Below, one piece after another: positions 37,500-50,184 of a DNA stretch of 64,000 nt (within the stretch, counting starts at the first letter, position 1; every line of letters begins with the position of its first letter). The notes under the pieces are model-generated. The model was not told where the DNA came from, searched no databases, and saw only the letters and a list, made by a program, of their open reading frames with translations. This stretch comes from Hermodice carunculata. Its lineage: Eukaryota; Annelida; Polychaeta; Eunicida; Amphinomidae. Where the stretch lies: positions 31,230,722-31,294,721 of the forward strand of contig OZ026615.1 in assembly GCA_964020975.1 (NCBI GenBank), given 5' to 3'. Both the position numbers and the translations under genes were made by a program.

Positions 37500-38930
37500 G
37501 AAGACACTAGTATGGGAATGAACTTTGGTTGTAATTGTGTAGATATGACTAGTGTTTGACAGTTTTACATATAAGTTCAATAAGAATTGGGTAACTCCCC
37601 AACTTTCCTTTTACCGCTACATTTGTGGCCTTTCTGTAAACCCCCAAAATATACTTACAAAATTTTAGGTGTACTCTTTGCGAAGTGTATTTGTCACAGA
37701 AAGTCATGAAGTTTGTAGGATTAAGTCATTTCGTAAGAAAAGGCCCCCATACTTCACTACCACATAGAATACAATAGGCATAATGAGAGAGTTAGAGAGT
37801 TACATTGAGAGACTGGCGTTATTGTTCGCAGGGAACAGTCTAAGTTTGACCAATGTTTTAAGCGCTTGGTCCTTTAGTTTTTCAATTGCGGTTGGGAATG
37901 ATCCTGAAGTACTAAATTCAATAGCGAGATTACAGTAATTTTGATTGATTTAAATTGTATCAGGTTCAAAGTGGGAAACGGGTAATTTCAGTTTCCGTCC
38001 GCCTTTGTTAAATACAATAATTTTAGTTTTTGAGAGATTAATATTTAGTTTCCAACAGTCATCATACTTTCCCAATTTGTTTAGTGTGCGCTGTAATCCG
38101 TAATGACTCAGATATATGTATAAGATGATCTGCATGCAAGAGGCAATTTTGTTGTTTTGTCAAACAATTAAGCAGGGCCACAGATCATCATAAATCTGAT
38201 CTGCCATGAATAAATTAAACGAAATAGGGCTCAACAAGCACCCTTGTTTTACACCGACGTTGTAAGTAAATGATTCTGTACAGTTGTTATCTGTGTTTAA
38301 ACAATAGCAAACCTCTTCATGCATCGAAGTTAAAATATTCAAGAGATCATAACCCACATCATCGAGTGGCAGTTTACACTTTGGGGCTTGTCGCCATACT
38401 GAGCCAAATGCACATTTGAAGTCTACAAAATAGACATAAAAGTATTTCTTACAGTTGTGGTTTATGGACTTATCAATAAGAGTTTTTAGTGTGAGAATAT
38501 GATCAAATGTTCTTCTTTTTTTACTACAGGCCAATTTGATAAGGCGGTATTATATAATTCGATTCGAAAAAATCATATACTCTGGAAGTGGGCAGAATAG
38601 CTTATAAAAGTGGATTGAGAGGGCAATGCCTCTGTAATTATCTGGCTTGTATGCCACACATCTTTTATTGGCTGGAGTAAGGAAATTTCCTCGCCACGAT
38701 GCGGGGAATGACCCAGTATTCAGAATTTTGTTGAAGACCCGTAGTAGCGGGGGTGGGGAGGGTTTTGTTTTTTTTTATTTCTGCGCCACTTTTAACCATT
38801 TAATTAATGATGCCATCTGTTCCCTTTTCTTAATCCTTGGATGGCCAAATAAATTTCTTCATGTTTGGTTTGAGGCTAACGTAATTAAATATCTTATTTT
38901 TGTTTAGATTTATGAAATTATCTATCTCCT
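37500..38930 (-). mobile_element. LINE reverse transcriptase relic
   Basis: The minus strand reads FNKILNTGSFPASWRGNFL and PDNYRGIA near 38740-38630, then FDHILTLKTLIDKSIN, FVDFKCAFGSVWR and VGVKQGCLLSPISFNLFMAD (38534-38160). The thumb region follows (KLNINLSKTKIIVFNKGGRK, 38050-37980), then C-terminal sequence (YCMLCGSEVWGPF type, KYILGVYRKATNVAV) to about 37500. The YADD block itself is not visible. Frames are broken several times. Confidence 0.82.
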
Positions 38931-38953
38931 TATTTAGAGGTAACTCGTTATAA

Positions 38954-38980
<27 letters not shown>
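38954..38980. repeat. Poly(T) tract
   Basis: 27 consecutive T, just beyond the LINE 5' side. Confidence 0.95.
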
Positions 38981-38984
<4 letters not shown>

Positions 38985-39930
38985 ATACTCAATCCATTTT
39001 GTTGCACTTAAAGGTAATAGGAACTGGGCAGGAAAAGTGGGCCACTTTTTACTTCCTGGGTGGGCTCTTCAGCTGTGATGTCATTCTACAATGGTCATGT
39101 GATAGTCAGCTTTTCTTTGAACTCTATGAGCCAGGCCTGCTGGCCAAGGTACCATTGGTTGAGGTGTTACCGGCTGCCTAAGCTGACAAGAGAGTATGTA
39201 TACTTGCCTTCTCTATGCATATAGTTATCATACAATTAGCCACCTGGTAGTAGTCGCAATTCTCATTCCCTTTAAAAGATTACCCGACTATTTCGTAGCC
39301 CAGTCATGTAGGTGGCCTTTTAGTTTCCAGAAGGTTAAAAGATTATTAACTTCTCAGCTATCTAATTGACTGATTAGGTCACTTTGGAATCTTCTCTTCT
39401 TCCAGTTGAGCCACTTCTTATATTGCATTGTTTTGGATTTTTATTGCTGCAATAAGGTTTTATCAAAAGGCTGTGCATGTAGGGCAGAAGCCATACTTTT
39501 TAAGTGTTTGTAAAGAGCATGGCAGCGTAAATCATGGAGGGTCTTAATTGAACGTCCAATCCTCCCCCACAAGTAATTAAACACCATTCTATCGCAGTTT
39601 CCGAGAACGTAATAATGATGCAAGAAGAAAAATATGTAAAACTGATCCACTGAAATATGAGAAACGCATCGAGTGACAGACCCATCTCCTCTTTGAACAG
39701 AAATCCGCTTTGCCGCTTGAGGAGTCACCTAGTGCGCCCGGCTCGCGTCTTGCTAACGGTAGACGTCACGTTATGCTTTGTGTATGAAAACAAGGTCGGT
39801 GAAACACAATGCTCTGGCTGCTGACGTAAAGAGCCAACGCCGGCAATGAGTGTTGGGGCTTCGTTCCTGGGCTTTGTTTAATATTCACATTCAATTGAAG
39901 TTTTAACATTTCAAGTATAGGAGAGAGCCT
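38981..39930. other. Unassigned DNA
   Basis: A 95-codon minus-strand frame at 39441-39728 (RIGRSIKTLHDLRCHALYKH) has the feel of protein sequence but no family I can name. Confidence 0.3.
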
Positions 39931-40443
39931 GGTGTGTTATGAAACCATACCATATGAGCCTTGTGTGTTATGGGACCATAACACATGTGTCCCGCCCACA
40001 TTTCAATAAGCAACGCCCACGTGGTTTTCCGGAACTTAACACTTGAACAATCTGGGCAAATCAGTTTCTGGTCGTTTCTCTTTATTCTATGTATTTGATT
40101 TCTAAATTCCGTGTAATTGACCAGAAAAATTAAGAGGGAAATGTAAATATAAGCAATGAGGGTCGCTTTTGTGTATGTTATGGCAAAATGACGCGGGTGA
40201 TTGAAGTTGGCATCGGGCGAGGCGCACTGGCTTGTGCCTCGCCCACGATGTCAGCTTCAATCACGCCCGTCCTTATGCCATAACACACACAAAATCGACC
40301 CTCATTTCTTAAATTTATTAAGTATGGCGTGGCATTTATAGTCGCCAATATATCACGAAAGAGGCGGTAAGATCGAAGTCTGACGGCGTCTCACAGCCTC
40401 TTGAGTGATATATTAGCAACAATCAATGAGACGTCATACTTAA
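39931..40443. repeat. Cluster of palindromes (foldback or MITE-like)
   Basis: Three structures follow each other. First, TGTGTTATGG and its exact complement, separated by 2 bp, lie at 39964-39985, with a weaker version at 39931-39953. Second, a long imperfect palindrome at 40155-40306 has arms of about 70 bp and an 8-bp centre, running from AATGAGGGTCG to CGACCCTCATT. Third, a palindrome at 40319-40443 runs from AAGTATGGCGT to GACGTCATACTT, with arms near 45 bp. GTTATGGCA in the second recalls the first. No transposase is nearby. A non-autonomous foldback element is the simplest reading. Confidence 0.75.
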
Positions 40444-42044
40444 ATCCTATTGTAATATGATTTCAAGTTGAAAATGCCCCAAATTTGAAGCTAAAAAGGG
40501 TTTAACTGGCCTATTTTCACCCGTTTTCTTTGCTTTTGTTTATGTCGTTCCCGCTTGCTTTCATACTTCCTCCACTGCAGAATTTACCGTTCTGGAGATG
40601 TGCGGAGCCCTATTTGGGGTGGGGGCGGGCTGGGTGTGAAGATTTTCTACTGTAAGTCACAATTTTCCAAACAGTCACCTTGGCTCAAAACTTTGAAGAT
40701 AAAAAAACAGAGACCGAAGTATATCATAATTATGTCTTAGGCCTACATTTGGCTATCCTACAGATATAGCTATTGGGAACGTGGAAAACCTCATAGGGCC
40801 CCGCCAGACGAATAGTGTCCAACAAATGTGATTTGCTGAATAAGGTCATGTGACAAATCAGCATAGTACGCTTAAAAGTGAACCACGATGGCAAGCGGAC
40901 AAATTTGTCGTGTGTTGGGCTATTTTCGAAATAGTTCGTCGTTTGTTTGCATCATTTTTATGGGACAAAGAGTTTTTACATGCAAGGCCCATGTAACAAT
41001 TATGAGAGCACTTAGCATAGTTCATTTTGGGTGTGGAGCCGGAGGAATTGGATGCCATGGCATGGTAGGCCTACAACTACTCACTGACACAGTGTCTTGA
41101 TACTGATTGGGTGGTTGTGGTCATCTGAAGGATTATTTACCAAGTGTGAATATGAATGCATTTGCATTCACTTGTCATCATATGTGTGAGGAGCATTGGG
41201 ATAATAATTGTGGAGTTATGGTATGAAAAGGTTTGTAACTGCTAGATTTCGTTATGGCTGCATTGGTGACAAGTGCGGATAGGGAGTACATATGTACTTG
41301 AATTATATATTATAGACCATGGTAACTACCATAGGCACGCGGAATCAAAAGTAAACATTGCATTTTCGTAAAAGATATTTTTGAACATTTGCTGTAATTG
41401 CTTATTGAATGAACTAAACAGCCATACATTTGTACGTACTTAATTAATGATGGTGAATAGAAACCCATGGCTCATATGGGGTGGTAATTCGATGGGATTA
41501 AGTACAACAAAAAGAAGGGCCATCGTGATATATCATATATGATATCACGACAAACAAAGCGTTATATCACAGCAGCCTCGTTTCCCCACCGTCTGCTATA
41601 TTTGAATACAAATTTATGCCCGAAAAAAGACGAATTTGTCTTGCCGGCGCATGTGACTGGGATAGAATTGGCACTCCTTTTCCTTCTGCACCGTCTAATA
41701 AAAAACTTTTAATGTTAGCCAAATCACCAGCATGAGTCAATATTTTGCAAGCATCTGATACTTAATCCGTGTCTTCATACCCTACATCATTATTTTTGCC
41801 ATAATTTGCTTTATAGTTCCCTGTATCTTACTAGTAAGCCGAGCAGCTTAGTGTTTCTGATCGCCCCCTTCCTGCTAGATTAATTTTTTTTGGCCTTGTC
41901 TTGTAGGCAGAGTTTGCCCTTTAATTTTATACTGGTCCGTAATTGTACATGTCGATGTCATGTTATGAAAAGAGTAGGGAGACTGATTATGTACAAAGAA
42001 ATACTTCACTTTACCAAGTAATGTCTGGTCGGCTAAAACATAAT
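40444..42044. other. Unassigned DNA with a small palindrome
   Basis: 41524-41549 is a near-perfect palindrome of the CGTGATAT / ATATCACG type. Its words recur in the 40319-40443 palindrome (AATATATCACG). No gene is recognised. Confidence 0.45.
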
Positions 42045-42950
42045 CAACTAGAAAGGAAGATTTGTTTCAAAGCAAATCTGTATGTGTGCCTTCTAAAGTT
42101 ACAAATATTAAATGGTACAACTTTTTGCTTTGGTACTTCACATTCCATTAAGCTTATGGCTGCATGAAAATTTCCCAAGTCGAAATGACCTTAATCTTTG
42201 ACCTTTAACCTTTACAGGTTGCATGTAAATTGCAAAAATGTACATTGTTACAATACCCACAATTTAAGTCCACAATCATTAGAATTGGATGGAAATTGGC
42301 CAAGTTATGGCTGATTGAAACTTTCAAAGGTCCAGATGACATTGACCTTTGACATTTAGGGGTCACATGTAATTTCCAAAATGTACAGTGTTGCAATAGC
42401 TACAATTTGAACCCAACATGATCAAAATTAGATAAAAATTGACCAAGTTATGGCTAGAAGTAAGCCACCATCGAAAGTGACCTTTGACCTTGAAATGACC
42501 TCCACCTGAAGTTGACCTTGACATTTAAAATGACACTTTGGCTTTATAATGACATTTTGACCTAAAACTAACCTTTGACCTTGACATGACCTTTGACTTG
42601 GACATGACCTTGACATTTGAGATGACCTTTGCCTTGATATGATCGAACTCCAATGCACTCGGAACTACATCTACTATAGTACATAAGATATTGAAGATTT
42701 AAAACTTTAATTAGCCCTCATTTGCATAATTTTGAAAAGTATGACCTCTCATTATAAAAAGACCCGACTTCATCTATAGAAGTATAACTGTGCCAAGTTT
42801 GAAGTTTCTACGTATAATGCTTTTCAAATGAAATGTCGGACAAGTTTGCCGGTAAAGAAAGAGAGAAATAAATAAATAAATAAATAAAGAAAGAAAGAAA
42901 GAATTCCTAGAAAAACAGTATGTCTGTGTTGGCACACAGACATAATGACA
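42045..42950 (+). mobile_element. Hairpin-ended tandem-repeat element, short copy
   Basis: The 5' end has a stem AGATTTG / CAAATCT at 42058-42079, followed by GTGTGCCTTC. About two to three monomers of about 144 bp follow (GGTCACATGTAA, ACAATTTGA, CCAACATGATCA, CCAAGTTATGGCT), then an irregular TGACCTTGACATTT run (42478-42635). A 3' unique region contains an AAAT/AAAG microsatellite. It ends with a perfect hairpin at 42920-42943 (10-bp arms ATGTCTGTGT, 4-nt loop). The 3' region and hairpin are shared with the copy at 54848-56270. Internal tandem repeats plus a 3' hairpin resemble non-autonomous Helentron/HINE elements, but the termini were not proven. It abuts a LINE endonuclease fragment. 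Confidence 0.78.
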
Positions 42951-43640
42951 CTGAGTGCACCCACAAACTAAAACATGCACATTGCCCTTAAGTATCTGCT
43001 GTTGATCTACCGTTGAGCATATGGAGGCCAGAGAATTTGCATCGCCAGTCCAGCAGCCTTGCACCATGGACATCTGGTCTTGACTGATCCGGGTTTTGGG
43101 GTTTTAAAATTACGTCTCGGATAAAAAAAATGGACATTGGTAAATGCTTGTTTTATCATTGCTCACATAATCTGACTTTACTGCTGTTCGCAAATTGAAC
43201 TCGCCGCACACAATACATTTTCCTTGTTCCGAAAAAGTGCCTATGACCGTCTGGAGTATTAGACTCAAAAATATCATCTCTTCTTGGACAACGAAGATCA
43301 GTAAGTCCTAATGTACACAAACGCTACATGCATGTAGATATCTTAAGTGAGGTAAAAAAATGCCTTGTTGAGTCGTACCCATAGTTATTCTGAGTTCGTC
43401 ACCACTTGCACGGAGATTCCACATTGTAATTCTTTCTAATGCACACTGTAAGACCGCCCAAATGCTTGTTCGCATTCAAAGATTTCTTCAGTATATTTGA
43501 TTTTATAACAAATGTGTCTAATTGAAATTGGCCATCATCCCCACAATGTGTCTCCACTGGCCCAAATATGTCTAATATTTGCAGTTCTTCTTGAAAGTGT
43601 GCGTCATCCAATTTGCATATCCTCTAGCCTCCTATTCTTT
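42951..43640 (-). mobile_element. LINE endonuclease fragment
   Basis: The minus strand reads DDAHFQEELQILDIFGPVETHC and GGLTVCIRKNYNVE (43611-43410), the N-terminal half of an APE-type endonuclease with the catalytic ETH. It then reads a degraded GKCIVCGEFN (GDFN box) near 43230-43200 and SGLHMLNGRSTADT near 43010. Frames are broken. It stops where the hairpin-ended element begins, so the RT part is missing. Confidence 0.75.
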
Positions 43641-44058
43641 GAAAAATGACAGTCTACATTCCACTATGCCATTTTAATATTATCTGAAATAAACATAGCG
43701 TACAGATACACTTCAAAGAGAGTGAGCAAGATTATCACCAGTTACTGACCATTGGCAAGAGCTATCTTCTTAACCTTGCAGCAATAAATGTTATTATGTT
43801 ATATTGTGAAAGAACAAAATTCTACAAGTCCGATAAAGTGGAGATACTTGTCCTGTAAAAGTAAAACTCGAAAAAGGCCCCTACGAGTTTTTTGTCATGA
43901 AAGCACAATTGATATGTAATGCTTTATTGATCATGTCATACTGGCAACCACAACGCCTTACTTTTCTGCCCGTTGTCAAAGTGTGCCGCGTGAGCGCGTG
44001 ACTTTTGGTCGTTCTCCTTTCTGTGTTGATTGTACACATTCCATGCTACACTAAGGGT

Positions 44059-44312
44059 GAACGTTTGGCGGAGCGGTGACACGCTCGCCCCTGCGGCCAA
44101 GTTCGAATCACAGCCGGGGAGGCAAGTGGAAACAGTTCTTACCACTCTGACTGTGCATGATGGTTTACTTCACGAACTCCTTTGGTTTCCTCCACTAAAA
44201 AATAAGGTATGAATGTATACGCCAACATCTGTGCCATGGAGTGTGATTAATATAGGCTGGGTCTGTTTCGCGATCTGTGTAAAAGATATGGGTGTATACT
44301 TTCTTTCCATGC
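44059..44312 (+). mobile_element. tRNA-derived SINE, copy B
   Basis: A box TGGCGGAGCGG at 44066-44076 and B box AGTTCGAATC at 44100-44109, with the same body as copy A and the same flanks. It is the duplicated counterpart of copy A, not a separate insertion. Confidence 0.85.
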
Positions 44313-45083
44313 TATGCTAATGGGGATGCAAAGAACAACGTTACTGTGCTTGCGCACGCACATTAAATCGAAATTAATTTCACATTGGAATTCGGTCAAG
44401 TTTGACAAGGAGAAGTAATGGTCTATTTTATGTACGTATGTCGACATAAACGAGCGTGGGACCTTTTCTCAAGGAAAGTACGTGACAGTGTCTTACCATC
44501 CAAGATTTATCACTTTAGCGTTTATCCAGTGAAAGTTTAAAAATCCGAAGGCATAAATGATATACTCAAATCTTTCTACTTATACATTTTAACTCATTTC
44601 AGTTCATATGTTTGTAACCATTACATTTTGTCATATATCTACATTATTTACATACATAACAATATATATAAAAATATATATTTCACATAATGCTGCGTAT
44701 ATAATTTTACTTCATATGAAATATATATCTTTTGCATAGCTTGATGCAAAACATCGTCCAATGTCATATATTTAGTGGTCGATATTTTCTGGTCGACTTT
44801 ATGTATTGGCGTATTGAATTGGTTAAAAATTCATATAACACGGCTAGTGAAATCATTAGTTTTCATAATAAATTTTCGATTTGCTGTCATTTTGGTGTTA
44901 TCTACGCTAAGGTTAATTTTTGTTTGATGTAAAGAGTATTTTCCGTGTCTACGATACGCAACACATTGAAATTTTTGAGTTACGGGTTTCTTGCTGAGAT
45001 AATGCATGCATTTAAACATTTTATGACGCACTGGATTGTTCATTAATGCATTGAATCACATCATCGCGCACATCACATCGGTT

Positions 45084-45100
45084 TATCTTGTTTATTTCAG
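45084..45100 (+). promoter_or_regulatory. Candidate 5'UTR splice acceptor, GPCR 2
   Basis: TATCTTGTTTATTTCAG, identical to the acceptor candidate of GPCR 1, lying 438 bp before the start codon. Confidence 0.5.
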
Positions 45101-45538
45101 GAAATACGGTAATGTGAACTCAAGGAACAACATGAGCACGGGGTTGGTTCTTCAGCAACCCATAAACAAGTGAAACTAGGAGTGTATGCGATTAACGGAT
45201 AACACGTGCAAGTTTTCCCTTGCATCGGCAATTTAGTTTCATATATGTTAAACATGGGGCTTGCTCATGTAAGTGAATAACTTTATAGCCATGCCGAAAA
45301 TCAGAAGCGGATTTAGAGTGGTGAATTGAAAAAAATGGTCGCTACTACATTCAAGGAATATCAACTAAATGACTGTAAGAACAAGAACGGAAATTAATAT
45401 ACAAGTGCTCCTCACGTTCGTCGAATAGCGTCAATACGTTAAGAGAATATTCAAGATACAATTTTGTCACCCTTTATCGCTGATACGTTTCATCAAAAAC
45501 TTTTTTTCGTCGATCATTTTTAATTATCACAGGGAAAA

Positions 45539-46570
45539 ATGGATTCACTTTCTCTATACCATTCCTATATTTTATCACATACAGACACGACCTTTCTGGA
45601 CGTGAATATTAGTTTGCCCTCTACGCTCACTAATCACACAACATGTGTGACACCGACACCACAAGGTGTAATTGGTGCAGGAGATATTGCACGTTGTATG
45701 TTCACTATTATCGTGGCCATTTTATCTTTTGTCCTAAATACAATTACCATCTTGGCTGTCATAAAAACAGAATTGTTACGAAATGTTGCTGGTAATTTTA
45801 TAATCAGTTTGGCTATATCAGATATTGGTATTGGCGTTGTCGTAACTTTCAATATTTATCCAGGTCTAAAATCAAAATGGCCATATGGTGACGTCATGTG
45901 TCAGATGGCTGGTATGATGCTAATGACTTTCATCGCAGCCTCAGTTTGGACTATAATGTTTATGAGTATTGATAGGTACCTTGCTATAAAGAAACCACTC
46001 CAATATGCAATGATAATGACAGAGACAAAGTGTTACGCTATGATTGCATTTTCTTGGATACCAGCTGTGATAGTATGTTCTTTACCCCTTTTTGGATTTG
46101 ACAAGTACAGTTACAACGAGAATGAACGTATGTGCGGAGCCGGATCGCTGGAAGCACCAAGATTTGTACTTCTTTATATAGTATACATGACACCTCCTGC
46201 CATATCGGTTTATGTTCTTAATCTAATGATTTTGTTGGTTGCAAGGAAAACAATAAGGAAAATTTCGGCAGTAGAGTTATTTTATACCCGAAGACCCTCT
46301 GGACTTGAGCGTCAAATCAAGGCTGCTCGTACTGTTGGAATGGTGGTATTAACGTTCACAATAAGTTGGGTCCCATGCATAATTTGGAATTTAGTTGCAG
46401 CTATAACGAGCAATCCGATACCGTCAGCAGCGGAATACATCATTATGTGGCTTGGTTTATGCAATTGTTTCTTTCATTTTTTCATATACAATATTATGAA
46501 CACGCAATTTAGAGAAGCTGTGCATAAACTGTTTTCAAGATGCAAAACTTATCACAGGGACTTGATTTAG
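45539..46570 (+). CDS. Class A orphan GPCR, paralogue 2
   Basis: Seven-transmembrane receptor, 343 aa, single coding exon, starting at the only suitable ATG. Approximate membrane helices are 53-76, 86-108, 118-142, 166-186, 207-234, 264-290 and 299-319. Landmarks are N67 (1.50), D95 (2.50), S135 (3.39), C121-C199 disulfide, DRY 145-147, W173, F273xxxWVP279, H313-F-x-x-Y317 instead of NPxxY, helix 8 at 323-333 and C335. The N-terminal sequons are NIS and NHT. Leu at 3.32 argues against a monoamine ligand. Differences from paralogue 1 cluster in the N-terminus, ICL2/TM4 edge, ICL3 (KISAVELFYTRRPSGLERQ) and C-tail. A 251-bp stretch (45683-45933, TM1 to TM3) is identical to paralogue 1 at every base. 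A poly(A) signal follows. Confidence 0.96.
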   Translation: MDSLSLYHSYILSHTDTTFLDVNISLPSTLTNHTTCVTPTPQGVIGAGDIARCMFTIIVAILSFVLNTITILAVIKTELLRNVAGNFIISLAISDIGIGVVVTFNIYPGLKSKWPYGDVMCQMAGMMLMTFIAASVWTIMFMSIDRYLAIKKPLQYAMIMTETKCYAMIAFSWIPAVIVCSLPLFGFDKYSYNENERMCGAGSLEAPRFVLLYIVYMTPPAISVYVLNLMILLVARKTIRKISAVELFYTRRPSGLERQIKAARTVGMVVLTFTISWVPCIIWNLVAAITSNPIPSAAEYIIMWLGLCNCFFHFFIYNIMNTQFREAVHKLFSRCKTYHRDLI

Positions 46571-46756
46571 CTGTTTATATACTACTCTAAAGCAACAACA
46601 CTGATCATAATGAATGTTTGTTGTAAAAACAGCAATTTTATAACAGTACGGATTTATTTTACTGTATTTATTGTACTGCAATTTCACACATGTTGAAAAC
46701 CCAGTGTATGAATGAGTGTATGCTTTGTTTGCGGATGTCTCGTTTATTTGGTTTAC

Positions 46757-46762
46757 AATAAA
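46757..46762 (+). promoter_or_regulatory. Poly(A) signal of GPCR 2
   Basis: AATAAA, 187 bp after the stop, in the same context as the GPCR 1 signal. Confidence 0.6.
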
Positions 46763-47434
46763 GAAATATATTGTGATATGTGTAGAGCTTCTGACAGGAA
46801 CAGCTATTTGAGGAACATATCTGTATTGGGTATTATCTAAGGTTGTTGCATTTGGGGCCCAAAACGTTTTCTCAAAACAGCAAGAACGTTACTTTATAAA
46901 GTACCTATAATAGAAAGTGGTAGTATATCTTTACGTTTAAGAATATTTATGATTTTTAACAATGGCTCAATATGCTCAAGATTATTGGTGGTGCAAATAG
47001 CTTACCAGCTTAACACCCTCTTTGTTATACAGATATGATGCCGAAGCATTGGTTCAAACATATTTTTTATTTCTGTAAGGATACAGATTGGAAACAGGGG
47101 AAGGCCCCATATAAATCCCTCTTGCAAATGAAAAAGATTAAAGAAGAGGTGTCACGTATCATAGGTTAAGAGACAATTCACTATAAGGAACAACGCCACA
47201 AGACGAGAACACAGATAGAGTGGCGGTGCCACACGAGCATAAGTGGAACGACACAAGATGTCAGAGACAGAGGGTAGAGAGATGAACTCCGTCTTCAGTT
47301 AACTATATACACTGAAGATACATTTCTGGTTTCAAGATTTTGACCATAGTATGAACTACGTCACTGCTCCCAGTCTGCCTGTTGTTTTGATAAAGTTGTG
47401 GACTGCGTCAAAAATAATTTCATTTTGCTGGGAA

Positions 47435-48600
47435 TTACATGTTTTGGACCCCAAAATAATAATGTTGAAACCGTAAATGGTGCAAAGGACATAATTTTGT
47501 TCTGAAGTGTATTTCTCTGAGATTATGAAAAAAGAACACTCGCAACAATGATGACATCTTCATTTCCGTTTCCACTGGCACACTGAGGGTGAGTCTATAC
47601 GACCCTTTTTGACGAGATCCGAGTTTAGCTTGCTGCATTCCATACGCAACCGTGCGTGGGAAACAGCAAGCCTTGTGGCACCTCTGTAATATAGCTTTTT
47701 TGCACTTTTTCCCCTGGTCTATTTTTTTTCTTAAAAGAGTGAGGTCTTCGGAATAACGCACATCAGCAGGCAAGTCATTCCACATTAGAACGACCGATAG
47801 AACATAGTGATATCTGTGGTGCATAGTTGAGTTAGTAGAAAAAGAGTGAGAGTGTTATATGTAAGGAGAAGCGCGAAACTGGTTGATATAATACAAATAC
47901 AGTATTTTGAGAGTACATATGACCATGAGAATTTACTGACAATTGCATTCCCATGCAATGCCCGTGAAAAGTTGTTCATCCGTAAACCCGGAAATCCACT
48001 CTTTTAATTCTGGTGTTATTAATTCAATACATAAACCCATCTGGTTTGTTTTTATTTTATAGGTTTTTTAGGGAAATGAAAAATCGTGTACTAAGGTTTG
48101 AGATGTTTCAAGAAAGTCTGTCAGCTGCTAACCAGTTATGTAGTTTCTGTAAGTGCGAGTTGGTATTTTTGGACAGATTGTGCTCTGATGAACTCAGTGG
48201 AGAACTTAAAAGAGAGACTTCAGTAATATTGTCATCTGCATAATGTATTGATTCGAAATCATTTATGTAGATGAGGCCCAGTGTTTTAACCTTGTAGCAC
48301 TCCAGTGGAAATAGGAATACAGTAACATTGTGTCGTCTGCATAAAAGCGTGCCCAAAGTTATTTGAGGCAGAGTGCATATAATTTATGTAGATGAGGAAC
48401 AGAATAGGTCCTAAGATCGATCCTTGTGGCCCTCCAGTGGTATTAGGTTACATTTTAAGATAGAGTGCAAATTTTCATACAGATCAGGAACAGAAAGGGT
48501 ATAAAATTGATCCTTATGGCTTCCAAGTGGTATAAGGTAAAGTTTTACGGCATAAACCATTACATGTTACACAAATTGCGTTCTATGAATGAAAACCCTG
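47435..48600 (-). mobile_element. LINE RT-to-C-terminus fragment
   Basis: The minus strand carries IYINDFESIHYADDN followed by LSKNTNSHLQKLHNWLAADRLS (48300-48110), the RT palm and thumb. Further on is a C-terminal block (YVLSVVLMWNDLPADVRYSEDL, near 47800) typical of LINE ends. Repeats of the GTAGATGAGG stretch at 48260, 48385 and a weaker one near 48485 match the tandem arrangement in copy 1. The segment 47020-47860 has no counterpart in copy 1. Confidence 0.75.
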
Positions 48601-49565
48601 TGAGGTGAAACGCTTCCTGTATCATAGTTGTCCAATTTCCTGAAAACAGTGTCATTATTTTATGTGTCGGAAGCTTTCCACAGATCTAATGTTAGATAAA
48701 CAAAGAATCTTACAAGTCTAAGAGTGAGTTACTATTTTTTCTCAGGGATTGTTGTTGGTGGGAAAAATACGCAAGTGACCACAGGTCACGAATGATTTTC
48801 CAGACCATCAACGATCCCGAGTGAGAGAAAATCGTAACTCACTCTGCAGCCATATAAGATTTTGTTTTTTTCTGTGTTTAATCGGGTTTTCATCTAAAAA
48901 AAATAATGACGTAGGCCAGCTTTTTCAGCCGACTTGGTGTGCCATTTTTGTTTACGTCCGTCGTAGTTATTCCACGTCACTTATGACCTATAATCAAACA
49001 TCCCTCGCGCACATCTGATTTTGACTTAAGGTAAATGAACCACGTCACTGATGCAGGCGCGTCACAATTTAGTTGTAACAACGTTTAGGTCATGTGATCT
49101 ACAGCGAGTTACAACTTTGAATTTAAATTTAGAAAATGATTATTCACCATCAAACAGAATAAAAGGTGTTTCATTAGCACAAATTTATTCTGGATTCGGC
49201 CTATAAATTGCAGGTGGCAGTTTCGGTAGAGTGTGATTTTTAAAACCTCATGTATACTTTTGTAGAGCAAAAGTTTAGAACAAAAGAAATAAATTTGACG
49301 ATACACAACTTTTCAAAAAAGGATGACATTACAGGGGAAAGAAGAGATGGATGGGTAGTTACGTATTAAAGTTTATAATGATTTTATATTTTGCTACAAT
49401 CTATCATAATTTGTCGGGAAAAATATGAAGCGTCTGGTTGGTCTTTGCAATCGCAGTTTTTGTACTTTTAATAAGTTGCACCAAAACAAAACAAAAAAAA
49501 ACCAAAAAAACCAAAAAAATACAAGCAAACAAAAAAAAAAACAACAAACAAACAAAAAAAAAAAA

Positions 49566-49597
<32 letters not shown>

Positions 49598-50180
49598 AAA
49601 AAAAACCCTGACCACGCCTAGTGCTGATGTTTTAATTGAAATTACATGGAATATTATGGACATCAGCATTTGAACTATGTTAAAAGGAGAATGAGTGCAC
49701 AGTGGTGGCTTTTATATTAGTTGGGCAATTATGTTCTTTGGTACTTGTGTTTGCAAAGCTAATTTTGAACTAGTATTATTGAAGTATAAATTAAAACTTT
49801 GAGCAATTTTGCATTTACCACGCACATGTATTTTTACGTTTTAGCCTTTAAAAACAAGAGTACTATTTTTACTATTTTCAATGTCATTTTTTAATTGTTG
49901 GAGGTGTACGTGATAGAATCCCTCATTTAATTATCAAATAATGTCAAGAGTTATATTGTTAACTTTTTGATAATGCTTGTTTTTATGGAGTGCAATTTAC
50001 TGAGGTGCCGTTGTCAGTTGATGTAAAGTTAATCAACAAAATTTCAGATCTTTAGATGCTATTATCATCTGAAGCGTATCATATACTTGCATTTGTTGAA
50101 TTTAAGCGTTTTAATAGGAAAAAAATTATTTCTGATATTACAAACAATGCGTTCTGATGTATTAGAGTATTTAAACGCTT
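48601..50180. other. Unassigned DNA with an A-rich tract
   Basis: 49185-49275 matches copy 1 at 24830-24910. 49487-49606 is an A-rich tract (AAAACC, AAACA, AAAAG units) with spurious Lys-rich frames. No gene is seen. Confidence 0.5.
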
Positions 50181-50184
50181 TTGT

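Noticed and set aside
49394-49673. Lys-rich and Phe-rich frames
   Set aside because: They arise from an A-rich tract. The same applies at 62257-62494.
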